A stretch of 64,000 nt of DNA from Apostichopus japonicus. Its lineage: Eukaryota > Echinodermata > Holothuroidea > Aspidochirotida > Stichopodidae. Shown here piece by piece: positions 12,650-23,875 of the stretch (positions are counted from its first letter, which is position 1; every line of letters begins with the position of its first letter). The position numbers were made by a program, and so were the translations under genes. The stretch is from the NCBI RefSeq assembly GCF_037975245.1, contig NC_092561.1, positions 14,197,001 to 14,261,000 of the forward strand. The letters are read 5' to 3'. Under the pieces are notes generated by a model. The model was not told the origin of the DNA. It ran no database searches and saw only the letters and a list, made by a program, of their open reading frames with translations.

Positions 12650-13810
12650 CCATTGTCTAGAATTTCCCAGTCAATTTCCATGATTCATTTTCCTTATATC
12701 ATTTTTTGTAAGTTCTAATAATTACTCATCCCTGGAAGCACTTGTATAGTCTTCTTAGCTTCATAAAGAACAAGCATCCTCGCACAATAACACTTGCATG
12801 ACATTGGACACTGATATACAGTAGTCCTTGACACACTTGTAACATACACTGTAAACGTGCCATCATTTGAGGCCAAGGGTTTCTCACTGTACATGCATGC
12901 TCCTGTTGAGTTTTGTGAACATGCATCTGAGGAAATGACCAAATTGCTCTACAGGTGAATTAGATTAGTATTCTAATCACTTTTAATAGTTTGATGACCC
13001 TCACCTGTTTAAAGGGTCAAGATCTCTATTAGAGAATTGAAGGTGTCAATACATATGACCAGGATCCCAATAACGTGTGTTCTAAAGGTCAACGTGTGTT
13101 CTAAAGGTCAACGACATATCATATTTAATTCTGTGCCTAGAGTTGTCCTTTAATATAAATAGATTTCTAGGAGTCCTTTAAAGTTTGTCTTGAAGAACAA
13201 AAATCTGTTCAAAGTAAATTACCACCCGTTCAGTTAATACCAAGACCGGAAAAAAAAAATTTTTAAAAAAGAAATTCCCCATTATATGTCAAAGTCTCTA
13301 AGATATAAATTAATTTATCTGTAAAATTTTGGGGATGACCAACTGCTATTTCAGGCATGAAATCAAGACATTTTTTTTCATTATTTCAACACCCGATACC
13401 TTTTCAACTTGGCACACCTGGATGGTGTGTCCCAATTAGCTCTCAAAATGTGACGTCTCTATTAAATGTATACTGCAGGCCGCAGAGTGACACCTCCGCA
13501 TAAATTGAGGAAATTTGAAAAGACAATCTGGCAGTGACAGGGAGCTAAAAGTTGACACAAAAATTTAATATTGTCACGGAGAAGAAACTGTTGCCAATGA
13601 CTGTGCGCTGAGAAAGGAAAAACCTAAATTTAAAACATTGTATTTGATATTGAATGCGAAGCTTGGACGAGTTTGACTGTATTCAGACGTAAACTAATTT
13701 ATTTCCTTTTTATAGCGCCACGTTGCCATGACAGTTTTCAATTCTGAGCTGTCATTATATATCAATATGTCAATCCATCATCATACACACACCTCAAACA
13801 TTTAACGGAC

Positions 13811-13839
13811 CAGGGAGCTGCTACTCTAACAGCTCCCTG
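13811..13839. other. Perfect 10-bp stem hairpin
   Basis: CAGGGAGCTG, a 9-nt loop CTACTCTAA, then CAGCTCCCTG. A perfect GC-rich stem inside AT-rich intron sequence, so it would fold on either strand. No link to a known RNA family is visible. Confidence 0.6.
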
Positions 13840-15028
13840 AACAGACAATAATCACATTTAATACCTGCTGTCACTAGTTTTGTGTCATTGCACTTTCCTA
13901 TCGACCTAGTCGACCAAAAATTAACCGTTACCTTCTTGGGAAAATGTTTGTCTGAACCATGAGTGGCCAATTATTGACTACTTTATATAACAATTCAGAA
14001 AACACTTTGTGTCCCACAAAGTTTAATGTAATCATTTATTTCCTACATCTGGAAATCTTGGAAGCCAGCTATTTGCCTACGTAACTATCATCGGTTTAAT
14101 AACAATTTCAGGGTAACTTTAATCCAAATGAACTACATTATTAGGAAACTTTGTCAATAATTACCTCATTTAAATAATTACATTAAATGAATTTGTTTGC
14201 ATATATATACATATACTACATATGTATGTGTATTACTTTAATATAGGAATATTAGGAAACTTTGTCAATAAAACTTGCAATGAAGCTAATTCATCACATT
14301 TATGGGAGACAATTAACATTTTCTGCTCCTTGTGCTAGTCGACTCTTAACACGAAACTCTCATATTTGGATGGTACACATGAATTTAATTGAATGGATCC
14401 TTTTAATAACTAAAATCGGAGGTTAATTATGTTACCAATAAGTTATAAAACTCATTGTTTGAACTTGCATTGTATACAATACTATCGACAACTAATTTAG
14501 CACAAAAGTCTCAACTCCCATGTATAATTGAAAAGTGTCCAACGGCGATTTAGCTACGCTATGGTATTTTTAAGATTATAATAATTAATCTCCTTCCTTA
14601 ACTAATTTATGTAATTACCTATGACTTCTCGTCATTTCAATCTGGTACAGACATATTTTTGTCACGACATTTACATGGTAATGAAACGCATCCCACGCAG
14701 AAACTAACATTCAAGATGTTAAATGGAATGATACTGTATGTGTTTTACTAGGAAATCCATCTAGTACCGGTCTTATCTACCTACGCAGTGAAATATATGC
14801 ATATATGATTCATCGTATCCTAGTTGGGGGTCTATTTCAAGGGGTCTAAATAAAAACCCTGGTTCGTCCTCCCTGGATTTTCATTAAATGTCAAACTTTG
14901 GCACATATTCTTTTTCTTTTCTCTGTTGAATAACCGAATTGGCTCTACTATGGCTGCTATAGAAACGCAGCAAGTTTTCTAATTTGGTGTTTTAAATATA
15001 AACCGAAAGCTGATGTATGTATTTTAGA

Positions 15029-15215
15029 TCCTTCTGCAAGCAGGAACTCGCTAAGAAGCCTCATTGGCTTATCAAAGCTGCAAGCTGACCGAAGTCAGTC
15101 TCTTAGATTCATATTTAATGTCCATGATTATGAATTGTCAATTGTCAAAAACTCTGAAATTGGACGACGTACATTAATCTGGGAGTGACTCGAACCGCTG
15201 ATGTCGAGATAAGGT
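15029..15215 (-). mobile_element. SINE family B, degraded copy
   Basis: Shares GCAAGCAGGAACTCGC, AAGCCTCATTGGCTTATC and GCAAGCTGACCGAAGTCAGT with copies at 17704, 34921 and 40985. On the minus strand it has a B-box-like GGTTCGAGTCA near 15190, which marks the tRNA-like head. Confidence 0.65.
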
Positions 15216-15320
15216 CAGGTACTGTATTTACAGAGAATATACCCAAAATGACTTGACAAGAAAAAGGTAACTCAACTTCATCAGACAGAGTCTGTTGGCT
15301 TGGAGTAATATGCTTCTGCT

Positions 15321-15370
15321 GTGGGGGAGGGGGAGGGGGAAGGGGGAGGGGGAGGGGGAGGGAGGGGGTC
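15321..15370. repeat. (GGGGGA)n G-rich simple repeat
   Basis: Eight or so imperfect GGGGGA units ending 70 bp from the donor of PDE3 exon 2, on the non-gene strand. Confidence 0.9.
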
Positions 15371-15442
15371 AATAGGGCAGAGGTTAAGACTTAACAGCAA
15401 TGACGCTACTAGTCAAGTAATTACACAGACACATATACTCAC

Positions 15443-15700
15443 CCTTGGCAAAGAGAGCTGGCGATCCCCTACGTATGGGGAGTCGTCTATATCACAGGTG
15501 TAACTACTCTCGTTCAGGGCCACCAGGGGGCTGATATTGGGTCTCTGAAGGGTGTTGAAGTTGGACGGAGGACTCAGAAGTGAACTCACAGCCTTCAACC
15601 CGCTGACCACGTTCGGGGGCAGTGAGGTATCTGCCAGCATGTCCATGATGAGGCCATGAGCTTCCTGCATGACAGTGAGGTCCACTGCTGAGCTGCATGC
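15443..15700 (-). CDS. PDE3: PDE3 exon 2: conserved regulatory segment
   Basis: A 258-nt exon, exactly 86 codons, phase 0 at both ends. The acceptor is atttcctcag and the donor gtgagt. The translation has [20 protein letters not shown] followed by NVVSGLKAVSSLLSPP, closely matching [34 protein letters not shown] of PDE3B. It then has an ESSYTCDIDDSP stretch like the ENYTCSDSEES of PDE3B, and ends in QLSLPR, which joins directly to RLRRSLPP of exon 3 as in the mammalian protein. This segment lies between the N-terminal membrane-associated part and the catalytic domain. Confidence 0.95.
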
Positions 15701-16304
15701 CTGAGGAAATGAAAGCGAGAAAACAATGAATAAAAATGCAGTAGAACTAACGACAGGGAAGTACAAAAGACAGTTATGACATTGTACAAAGCCTCTTTAG
15801 TACATCAACAAACATTGCTGTGAAAAAATTTTTAGACTATTAATTTGTTCATAAACATTTTGTTAAAAAAAAAAATGATGCCAATGACAAACTTGTTTAT
15901 AATATTAAAGGAAGATACTCTAATTGGTCCAGGTTAGTTTGAATACAGCCAAATACACAATTCTGATTGGCTAAGCAACAACGTCATACCCGCTGCATGG
16001 TGCTCTGAGGTTACCAACATCTGAAGTATGTTTGAGATAACTTTTCAATGTGTCTGTCCTTCCTGTCGGTACTTTTTTTGTTTTCATTTTTTTTTAACTT
16101 TTAAAATCATTTTCTGGTCACTGAAGTTTATTGCTTGCTGAAACTTTTGTGAACCTCAATTTATTCAAAAATCACATGTTCCATTTACTCAACAATATCT
16201 GAAGTAAGGGACAAGAGATATGGGGTTTTTTAACAGACAGTGGGGAATATTTTTTGTCTTCAGTAAAAGTTTGACACTGTTTGCCATCATATTTAATAGT
16301 CTTT

Positions 16305-16575
16305 CAACATTCTGGTTGTCCTCAACATGTTCTAGTCGTTCTCAACATGTTCTGGTCATTCTCAACATGTTCTGGTTGTTCTCAACATGTTCTGAGTGTT
16401 CTCAACATGTTCTGGTGTTCTCAACATGTTCTGGTCATTCTCAACATGTTCTGGTTGTTCTCAACATGTTCTGAGTGTTCTCAACATGTTCTGAGTGTTC
16501 TCAACATGTTCTGAGTGTTCTCAAAATGTTCTGGTTGTTCTCAACATGTTCTGGTCCTTCTCAACATGTTAGCAA
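16305..16575. repeat. 19-20 bp minisatellite TCAACATGTTCTGGTTGTTC
   Basis: About 13 copies alternating GGTTGTTC, GGTCATTC and GAGTGTTC variants. Each contains AACATGTT, a perfect 8-bp palindrome. The frames reading SQHVLVVLNMF across it are repeat artefacts. Confidence 0.95.
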
Positions 16576-17671
16576 TCAAATATACCAACAAGCGCGCCCT
16601 CCTTTCTGGACAGACAACTGATAACATCTGACTGATGCTGTAGATGTCTCTATGGTATATACTCTCAAATGATTGATACGAGCCACTTTCTTCAAACTTA
16701 TAGCCACTCAATGGTAAACGTGATACAGGCAATTACCGCTGAGTAATATATGAGTGATGACGTGTATAAAAGATAACAGTGGAATCAAACGTTTCACAAA
16801 TCCATGTCGTCAATCGATGTAAAACGAGCCTCTTTGGAGAGTACAAACTCATGAGAAGTATAAAGTAAACAGGTGAATATGTTTTTTTTGTGGTTGCCGA
16901 TCTGATAAGATGGGTTTGTAACATGTGGAAAGTTATTTGTATAATAAATGTCTTATGAAGTTCCTTTCAATCATATACATAGACTTAGAGATGATTGATC
17001 AGGAGTTCTACTGAAGATGGGTTTTATGGTATATCACTGCTCCCTTCAATGACACATATGTACAATGTAGTCAAAGGTGAAACAAGGATAAAACTGCTCA
17101 TAATTTAAATTCACCAGTACGACTGGGCTGGTACGTAGCTTCACAAAGTAGTCTGTAATGAGTTCTAAAGGTTTCAACCTTTCACATGGAATAAATATCC
17201 ATGTAAGATGAATTTCAAACAGTGGCATCGCTTCAGACTTTCAAAGTTATATTAGATTCCGAGCAAAGCTTACTTTTATTCTCCTTTTATAAAATGTCTT
17301 CTGAGTCATACAATTTGACACGCCACATAATCAGGGAAATTACGCTCATCGATCATCCATGATCGCATCGCAGAATGCTCGTTGAAACGATCAAACGGCT
17401 ATACGAGTGGGACATGTATAAATATATCATGTAGTTTTACATGTGAACTGTAGTGTTTCACATGTATGAGAGACAAAATGCAGAGCTGTCAAAAACTGCT
17501 GCATAAAATTTGAACCCTTCACCGGTTTACTATCAGCATTAATAGGGGGGACATCGACTCCCTCCGTCCTGCACCCCCATCCAACCCAGAGACCCTCTTA
17601 TATTGATGGATAGCAATGATTTTCAAGTGTCATATGTACACATAAAACTCATACAATATTACCTTCACCAG

Positions 17672-17672
<1 letters not shown>

Positions 17673-17703
<31 letters not shown>

Positions 17704-17705
17704 TA
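17673..17705. repeat. (ATGT)n microsatellite
   Basis: About seven ATGT units at the tail end of the adjoining SINE, consistent with a SINE 3' simple-repeat tail. Confidence 0.9.
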
Positions 17706-17936
17706 TGTGATCTTCCCACAAGCAGGAACTCGCGAAAGAAGCCATGGAGGCTTATAGACTCGCAAGCTGACCGAAGCCAATCTCTCGGCACACATCCATT
17801 TAACGTCCATGTCGGGAAGTTTTTATTGAACAACACCCTTGCCAGACGACACACCTTGCTGTCGCCGGGAATCGAACCGGGGATCTCATGACTGGGAGAC
17901 GCCGGCGTTAACCACTAGGCTATACACTCCGCCTAA
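17704..17936 (-). mobile_element. SINE family B, best copy with tRNA-like head
   Basis: Read on the minus strand it begins GGCGGAGTGTATAGCCTAGT with a pol III A box (TAGCCTAGTGGTTAACG) and a B box GGTTCGATTCC at 17878-17868. It continues into a tRNA-unrelated body ending GCGAGTTCCTGCTTGTGGGA and an ATGT-repeat tail. This is the classic layout of a tRNA-derived SINE. The head matches no intact tRNA because the anticodon stem does not pair. Confidence 0.8.
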
Positions 17937-18423
17937 TATATATACACAGCTAGTATATACAGCTTGTATATACAGCTAGTATACAGCTAGTATATATACA
18001 GTATAGACAGCTATTATATGCAGCTAGTATATACAGCTAGTATATACAGCTAGTATATACAGCTAGTATATACAGCTAGAATATACAGCTAGTATATACA
18101 GCTAGTATATACAGCTAGTATATACAGCTAGTATATACAGCTAGTATATACAGCTAGTATATACAGCTAGTATGTAGCTATTAAATACAGCTAGCATATA
18201 CAGCTAGTATATACAGCTATAAACAGCTAGTATATACAGCTAGTATATACAGCTAGTATATACAGCTAGTATGTAGCTATTAAATACAGCTAGCATATAC
18301 AGCTATTATATACAGCTATAAACAGCTAGTGTATACAGCTAGTATATACAGCTAGTATATACAGCTAGTAAATACAGCTAGCATACAGCAATAGTATATA
18401 CAGCTAGTATATACAGCTAATAT
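17936..18423. repeat. 13-bp minisatellite CAGCTAGTATATA with higher-order unit
   Basis: About 35 copies. Variants TATGTAGCTATTAAATACAG and CAGCTATAAACAG recur about 100 bp apart (near 18170 and 18270), so a larger block was itself duplicated. It abuts the SINE head directly. Confidence 0.95.
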
Positions 18424-19745
18424 CTTGACACAAGTGTTTTGCCTACACTGATGTTTGGTCGACTAATTGAATCAATAAAGTTAACCCAAATCTTGAACAT
18501 TCTGAATAAACTTTCAAGTCTTCGCACTTTCTCTCGATGAAACATTTTCAGGATAACCATGCCAACAACAAAAAAACATGAATTCCCAGGCTCTGAAGTT
18601 ACAAAACCTTGTTGAGGTTCAGGGCTGCCAACCTCTCCCAAATTTATTCATCCTGTTAGTCAGTCTGGTTTGCCGTCCTACTTTTACTGCTTACGAAATG
18701 GATTATAATTTGAAGGATGCCTACAGAAAGTTGAGAATTTCACAGCTAAGCTATAGATATTCTAATATCTGCCGTAATCGCAGAATAAGGTATATATATA
18801 AATGAAGCTAAAGAGCCTCTGTCTACTTCATACAGAGGAAAAGAATAGGAGATTAGTAGAAGGACACCCCCCCCCCAAGCCCCTCTTCCATCCTCTCCCA
18901 TCCCCAAAAAACAAAGAAGAATACAGAAAAAAGATTACATTTTGCACAGTTGACTGACCAAAATAATACATACTGCCTTAATCAACAAAGACAAGAATTA
19001 CTCTGATCCCAGAACACGATGGAATATCTTGGCAAGAAAACTTGCACTAAAGAAGAAAATCAATAGAAAGACTACGTACTCTTGATTGTACATAAATCTA
19101 AAAAAGGTAACGAAAATATGAACCACTCTAATTACTCTTCCCTTAAAAAGTTAGGAAAGCAGCAGGAATTAATTCTCACTCTGGAAAACCAACGTTTAGA
19201 TGGTATCCAGTAGCTGCTTAAATATCAACTGATATGATTCCGAATAAAACAGGGTATTATGGCTGTCTGCCAGAATGGATCAATAAAATAATAATCAATT
19301 CTTGTAATCAATGCCAGGTTAAGAATGACAACATAAATCACATTGGTGGAGATATAGTCAACATAGTCTAGCCCACAATGATGAGTTTCAAATAAAAATA
19401 CAGTTTATGTGAATTCTTAAACGTGAAAAGTTCAAGCTTGATAACTGTTCGAGCGAAAGAAAGACATCTCCATCCAGCGCAACTCTGGGGTATTTATTAC
19501 TACACTAGGTCCAGATATCAAAGATGTTTACAGCCAGTTCAGATCTTGATCAGCTCCGAAATTGTAAACCACGCTGCGGCCTGCCATATATGGTACTGAT
19601 ATATAATGATAACCTAGTTATTACAGTGCATAGCTAGGTTATCTCTTATTTATGGTAGGATAAGCACATATATTGGAAATGAGAAAACAGACATGCACCA
19701 CAATACGTATGGTGGGGGGGGGGGGGGCAATGTACAGTAGATAAT

Positions 19746-19835
19746 CCCCAAACGCACTCACCTGTTTTGGGAATTTGTTAAACCACGCACTTACCCTCAT
19801 ATACATAATGCATAATGTATATGAGGGTAGAACTT
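19746..19835. repeat. Dispersed repeat with 38-bp near-perfect palindrome
   Basis: Positions 19792-19806 (TACCCTCATATACAT) and 19815-19829 (ATGTATATGAGGGTA) are perfect inverted copies. They flank an 8-nt centre, AATGCATA, itself centred on ATGCAT. The preceding CCCCAAACGCACTCACCTGT...GGGAATTTGTTAA recurs at 46036-46110. Confidence 0.65.
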
Positions 19836-20799
19836 TAGTGGGTGTTATTAATTGGAAAATGTTTAAGATCTGGATCAGATCCTGAGATAACACCACCATT
19901 CCAGTATACATTATATGCAAGTTTTATACAACAAAGAATTCATCACTTGCCCGTTTATACCCAACACTGCTGCAGAAGATATGTAAAGGTGTTCACATAG
20001 ACGTTTTTGTACACAAATGCATCATACGTTTTCAGTATTTCATGAGAAACCAAATTCATAACAACCTTCCCCCTCCCCTCTCCCACCTCCCCCCAAAAAA
20101 TATGACACACCATTTGTGAACAGTATGTTATTCCATGTGTTACACAATAAGGCCTGGAGAACTATATATGGCACTGTAGGCCTACTTGAAGGTTATCAGT
20201 TTAGTTCACTCAAGATCTAATTTAGAATTAAGGACACTTTGGGTTGTTTAGTTGCGAGGAGATAGGTAAGTATGGAACAATGTTAAACATTAAATGAAAT
20301 CCGACTCCAGATTCGGGTCTTGACACCACGACTGTACAGTATACAGTACATGTAGTACACTTTCATACTTTCGGACAGTCACATCAATGCATAACGATTC
20401 GAGTCTGCAAAAGCCCAAAAACTTACGAGGGTGTGTGACCTTTAAAGTGCCAGTAGGGAGCACAGTGCATGAATGTTACAGTCTGTACATATGGTAGAAT
20501 GGTGTGTACAGCAGGCCTCGACATATACGGTCCCCAACTCACCATTGTTGAGTAGAATATTACAGTGGCTTTGGCGAATAGAAAATACACTACGCTCGAC
20601 ATTTTGGAGAGTGACTCGTGGGCTGGTCAAATCCCAATATTAGCAGGGATATCGTTACAAACAATGTCACAGAATGATGGAAGCAGTACCTTAGTGAACT
20701 TGAAGCAAGTTTAAAATGTAAACTGAACCGTGGGGTCAGTGACTTAGGGAAGGGGATCATGCAGTGTACCATTGTGGGATTGAGTAGTGACCAACTGTG

Positions 20800-21030
20800 G
20801 GGATCAGTGTATCATTGAGAGAAGCATTGACCCACTGAGGGGGTCTATGGCCCCTGTGAGGAGAGTGACAACTCATTGAGGTGGATCAGTGATCAATTGA
20901 AGGGGATATCTGAGTGAAGGATCACTGAGGGAATCATTGACCCACTGACGGGGGTCAATGACCCTGTGAGGAGAGTGGCAACTCATTGAGGGGATCAGTG
21001 ATCCCATTGAGGGGGGATAACTGATTTGTG
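20800..21030. repeat. Tandem duplication of about 115 bp
   Basis: Two copies with CATTGACCCACTGANGGGGG and CCTGTGAGGAGAGTGNCAAC, then ATTGAGGNGGATCAGTGATC. Also rich in short TCA/TGA steps. Not coding. Confidence 0.8.
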
Positions 21031-21391
21031 GTAAATATAAACAACATCGGTGGCCAGTGCAGCAAGGGTCTAATCCACATAATAAACACATTACCCTCTA
21101 CTGAAACTAACCCATACATTCATAATCACCAAACTTAAACATCAAAGTCTGATACTTTCCCTACACAAAGAAACACCCTTTAAATTACTGCCCTTTCATT
21201 ATTACATCATGATCAATCAATTCTGTGTCAGTAGGGGCTGGAGGCCACCACAACTGAGATACACTTCAAATTATTCAAGGTGATCCTAATTCACAAGAAA
21301 GAAGGAAACTTCAAACTGCCTATAAACCAGGCAGACAATAGCAGTTTGATCTGCATCAACAAATCCCTAAAGACACAGCCTTTTCATTTAA

Positions 21392-23166
21392 AGATGAACG
21401 ATAGTGATTTTTCACCATCGACGAAAAAATACGATTTTATTCAAGAGTATTCTAGTTGGTTTCCATTTTACACATGTGAAAATTCAAGTCAATCCGATGT
21501 TGGGAAAGGCTTAAAAAAAATTCCTAAACTCGTTGATTTTTAAACAAAAATTGGGCTTTTCGCGAAAAGCGATATGATGATCACGTGATCTACAGTGACA
21601 TGTGACGTCATTATGATGATAACAACGTGAGCTCGGCGTAGTGTACTTCAGCAGTGTGCACTTAGTGTGTAAGTTGAGTTGCAACCTACTCTATATTAGA
21701 CTTGACAAACAACGTAAACCACTAGCAAAATCCAAGAAATTGCGTTGTAGGGGGGGGATGCAACAGAACGAATGTGGACTCTACAATAAGTTTTCTCAAT
21801 TTTCCAAGCAGAAAAAGTAGTGAGAGATATCGGAAACTCTGGATACGATTTGTGAGGAGAACCAGGAAAGACTTCATCGCACCAGGAGTTTCTCATGGCA
21901 AGAATGTGAAAGTTTGTTCTGCCCACTTCACAGAAGATGCTTCTCGGGCCCAATTGAAATTTGCGTGTGGCAAGGTCACTTAAGTAATAAAAGTTTGAAA
22001 GATTGATGCTTTTATGCCGCATTATTTATATATATCCCGATAAATGCAACAGTAAGTGTTGGAACTGGAAGACATGTCAGACGTGAACAACCTAATGACT
22101 ACGGTATGTGAGGAGAGAATCAACGTGCAAATTTCAATTGGGGCATGGACGTCGCATAGGCAGAGTTTTTTGGGGGCAGAGATGTGTTCATACATACCCT
22201 CCAAACCACTTTAAATGTAATACGAATAGGAAATGTGTGTATGCTCGAGCGAAACAAAACATCGTGTAAGTATTACTTACGGTAGAGCACACTTATGTTT
22301 GCACAGTGTGAAAGTACCGTTTGCGGACCTACGACACGTGAAGTTGGGCTAGAATACGATTCCTCCTGAAGCCCAAACCACGAGGCATGCATGTGAATAA
22401 ACGCAATAGGCATTGCATGTAGTGAGAAAATTGTTCGAGCTAGACTAACAACTCGATTGAGTTCAAATGCAGTTGTATTTCAAGCTCAATGAAACCTTTC
22501 TGTTGGATTTCATGACGCACGGAACAAGGAACGTTTATGTTTTACAGTAGGCCTAGTGCATACAAGCGAATCTACTTTGTTTAGAACTTTGGATTTTCTT
22601 TCGGATGTTATACTAATCTACGTTTGAGACTATCATCACTATTGTTATTGTGCCAGTTTGACTGGTAAGTGAGCACATTCATACATCACTCTGTATAAAA
22701 CCCGCCAAAAACGTGATCTTGAGATTTACGTTACTTTGGGTCAGCTTGCGAGTTACCTCTTCAGATATTGGGAAATCGTTGCGATATCGCCGCAAATTTC
22801 GTAAAAAAAACCTTGTAAACACGTGGTGAAGAAATCAAGAAACAATTATCTATTTATATCTTGAACATTACGCCGGAAAATAACAGTTATGCTGACACGA
22901 AATGCACGCACAGCTCCGTACTGAACAGTTCACAACAGAAAAAGATCATCACAGTGACGTCATTCACTGACCTGAGGGCTGTTCAAGGTCGTTGCAGTGT
23001 TTGCAAATTCCCAAATTACGGAGGCGAAAAAACGATGTTTTAATTCCCTTTTTTATAACTTTTCGGTGTGCTATTTGGAAAATTAAAAAAATATGTTGCT
23101 TGGTAACTTACAAACTACATTATATATGAAAATGAGAGATTTTTTTTCTGTCACTATCGTTCTTCT
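21392..23166 (+). mobile_element. TTAA-flanked DNA transposon with THAP remnant
   Basis: A 1775-bp element between TTAA (21388-21391) and TTAA (23167-23170). Terminal inverted repeats are 16 bp with one mismatch: AGATGAACGATAGTGA on the left and AGAAGAACGATAGTGA (reverse complement) on the right. Inside are a THAP-like coding stretch (21741-21983), a 16-bp perfect palindrome GCTTTTCGCGAAAAGC (21555-21570), GATCACGTGATC (21579-21590) and a CRE-like TGACGTCA about 205-211 bp from each end. No transposase catalytic frame is visible, so it is probably a deleted non-autonomous copy. THAP domains are known in P-element transposases and, I believe, some Kolobok-type ones; TTAA target sites fit Kolobok better than P. 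The assignment is inference. Confidence 0.7.
21741..21983 (+). pseudogene. THAP zinc-finger domain fragment
   Basis: The frame reads CVVGGGCNRTNVDSTISFLN, then FPSRKSSERYRKLWIRF, a basic RRTRK, and finally KVCSAHFTEDASR before a TAA stop at 21981-21983. The pattern C-x5-C ... W-x-RF ... C-x2-H-F-T-E-D is the C2CH signature of a THAP DNA-binding domain, which usually starts C-x4-C. The extra residue sits in an 8-G run, so a 3-base expansion is likely. There is no ATG in frame: TAG lies 15 nt upstream of the first Cys, and the C-terminal AVPT(I)F block is missing. It may be an exon (a cactag acceptor precedes CAAAATCC) or a decayed remnant. It lies inside a TTAA-flanked element, so transposase origin is favoured. 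Confidence 0.6.
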
Positions 23167-23689
23167 TTAAAATGGGTGGACAGTTCTTCCTCTCCCTATT
23201 ACTCTCCATGGGAGAGATGCAAATCAAGGTAAGATGGGGTGCTCAGCTATAGTACAGGCAGTGAAGGATTTGTATTGGGAGAGCTGGGTTGTACACAGTG
23301 ACAATTATAGAGACAAGGTCTATAAAAATGTACTTATCAAATCTCTGAGGATTTAGCAACTATATCAATGCTAAGATGACCAGTCTGTCATATAGTGATA
23401 CCACTGTAAGAGTTTAGGGATCAAGTGGATATAGAGATAAGGATGTGTGGTTTGTATATGACAACGTAAAGGGGGAGGGGTGGGGGAGGGGAGGAGAAAG
23501 TTTTTGGAAGTTCTGGTTGCCCACCATCCAACTTAATGCGTTCCGGCTCAACTCCAACGTGCATGATAATTGGACAACCAGGCAGTTTGTGTGTGCTTAG
23601 GATAATGACTGCATGATCATGATTTAAATCCAAGGTCTATTTTCCTTGGAGGAGTTTATAATTACATAATTACATACAGTACTATCACC

Positions 23690-23875
23690 CTCCATCCACC
23701 CATAACCTACCTTTGCCCTCCAAGTTCCCTCCACTCACCCTCCAAGTTCCCTCCCCTCGCCCTCCAAGTTCCCTCGCCCTCCAAGTTCCCTCCCCTCGCC
23801 CTCCAAGTTCATTCCCTCCCCTCGCCCTCCAAGTTCCTTCCCCTCGCCCTCCAGAATGCCACCCCCTCATCCTTC
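23690..23875. repeat. C-rich minisatellite CCTCCAAGTTCCCTCCCCTCG
   Basis: About eight copies of a 15-21 bp unit CCCTCCAAGTTCCCTCCCCTC with length variation. Pro/Ser- or Gly/Glu-rich frames across it are artefacts. Confidence 0.9.

Larger units (their letters stand above)
5424..15442 (-). other. PDE3: PDE3 intron 2
   Basis: A 10-kb intron. Its recognisable contents are listed separately (a TTAA MITE, several tandem repeats, a SINE, a hairpin, a G-rich run). Stretches 5424-6526, 6837-7604, 8541-9459, 10255-11630, 11655-12617 and 12650-15028 show nothing beyond AT-rich sequence and short microsatellites such as (taa)n near 12340. Confidence 0.8.

Noticed and set aside
16220-16514. Open frames reading SQHVLVVLNMF repeats
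   Set aside because: Translation of the 20-bp minisatellite.
22861-23043. 60-codon frame near the right end of the THAP element
   Set aside because: Has a C-x2-C (CSVCKF) but no wider zinc-finger pattern; too short to call.
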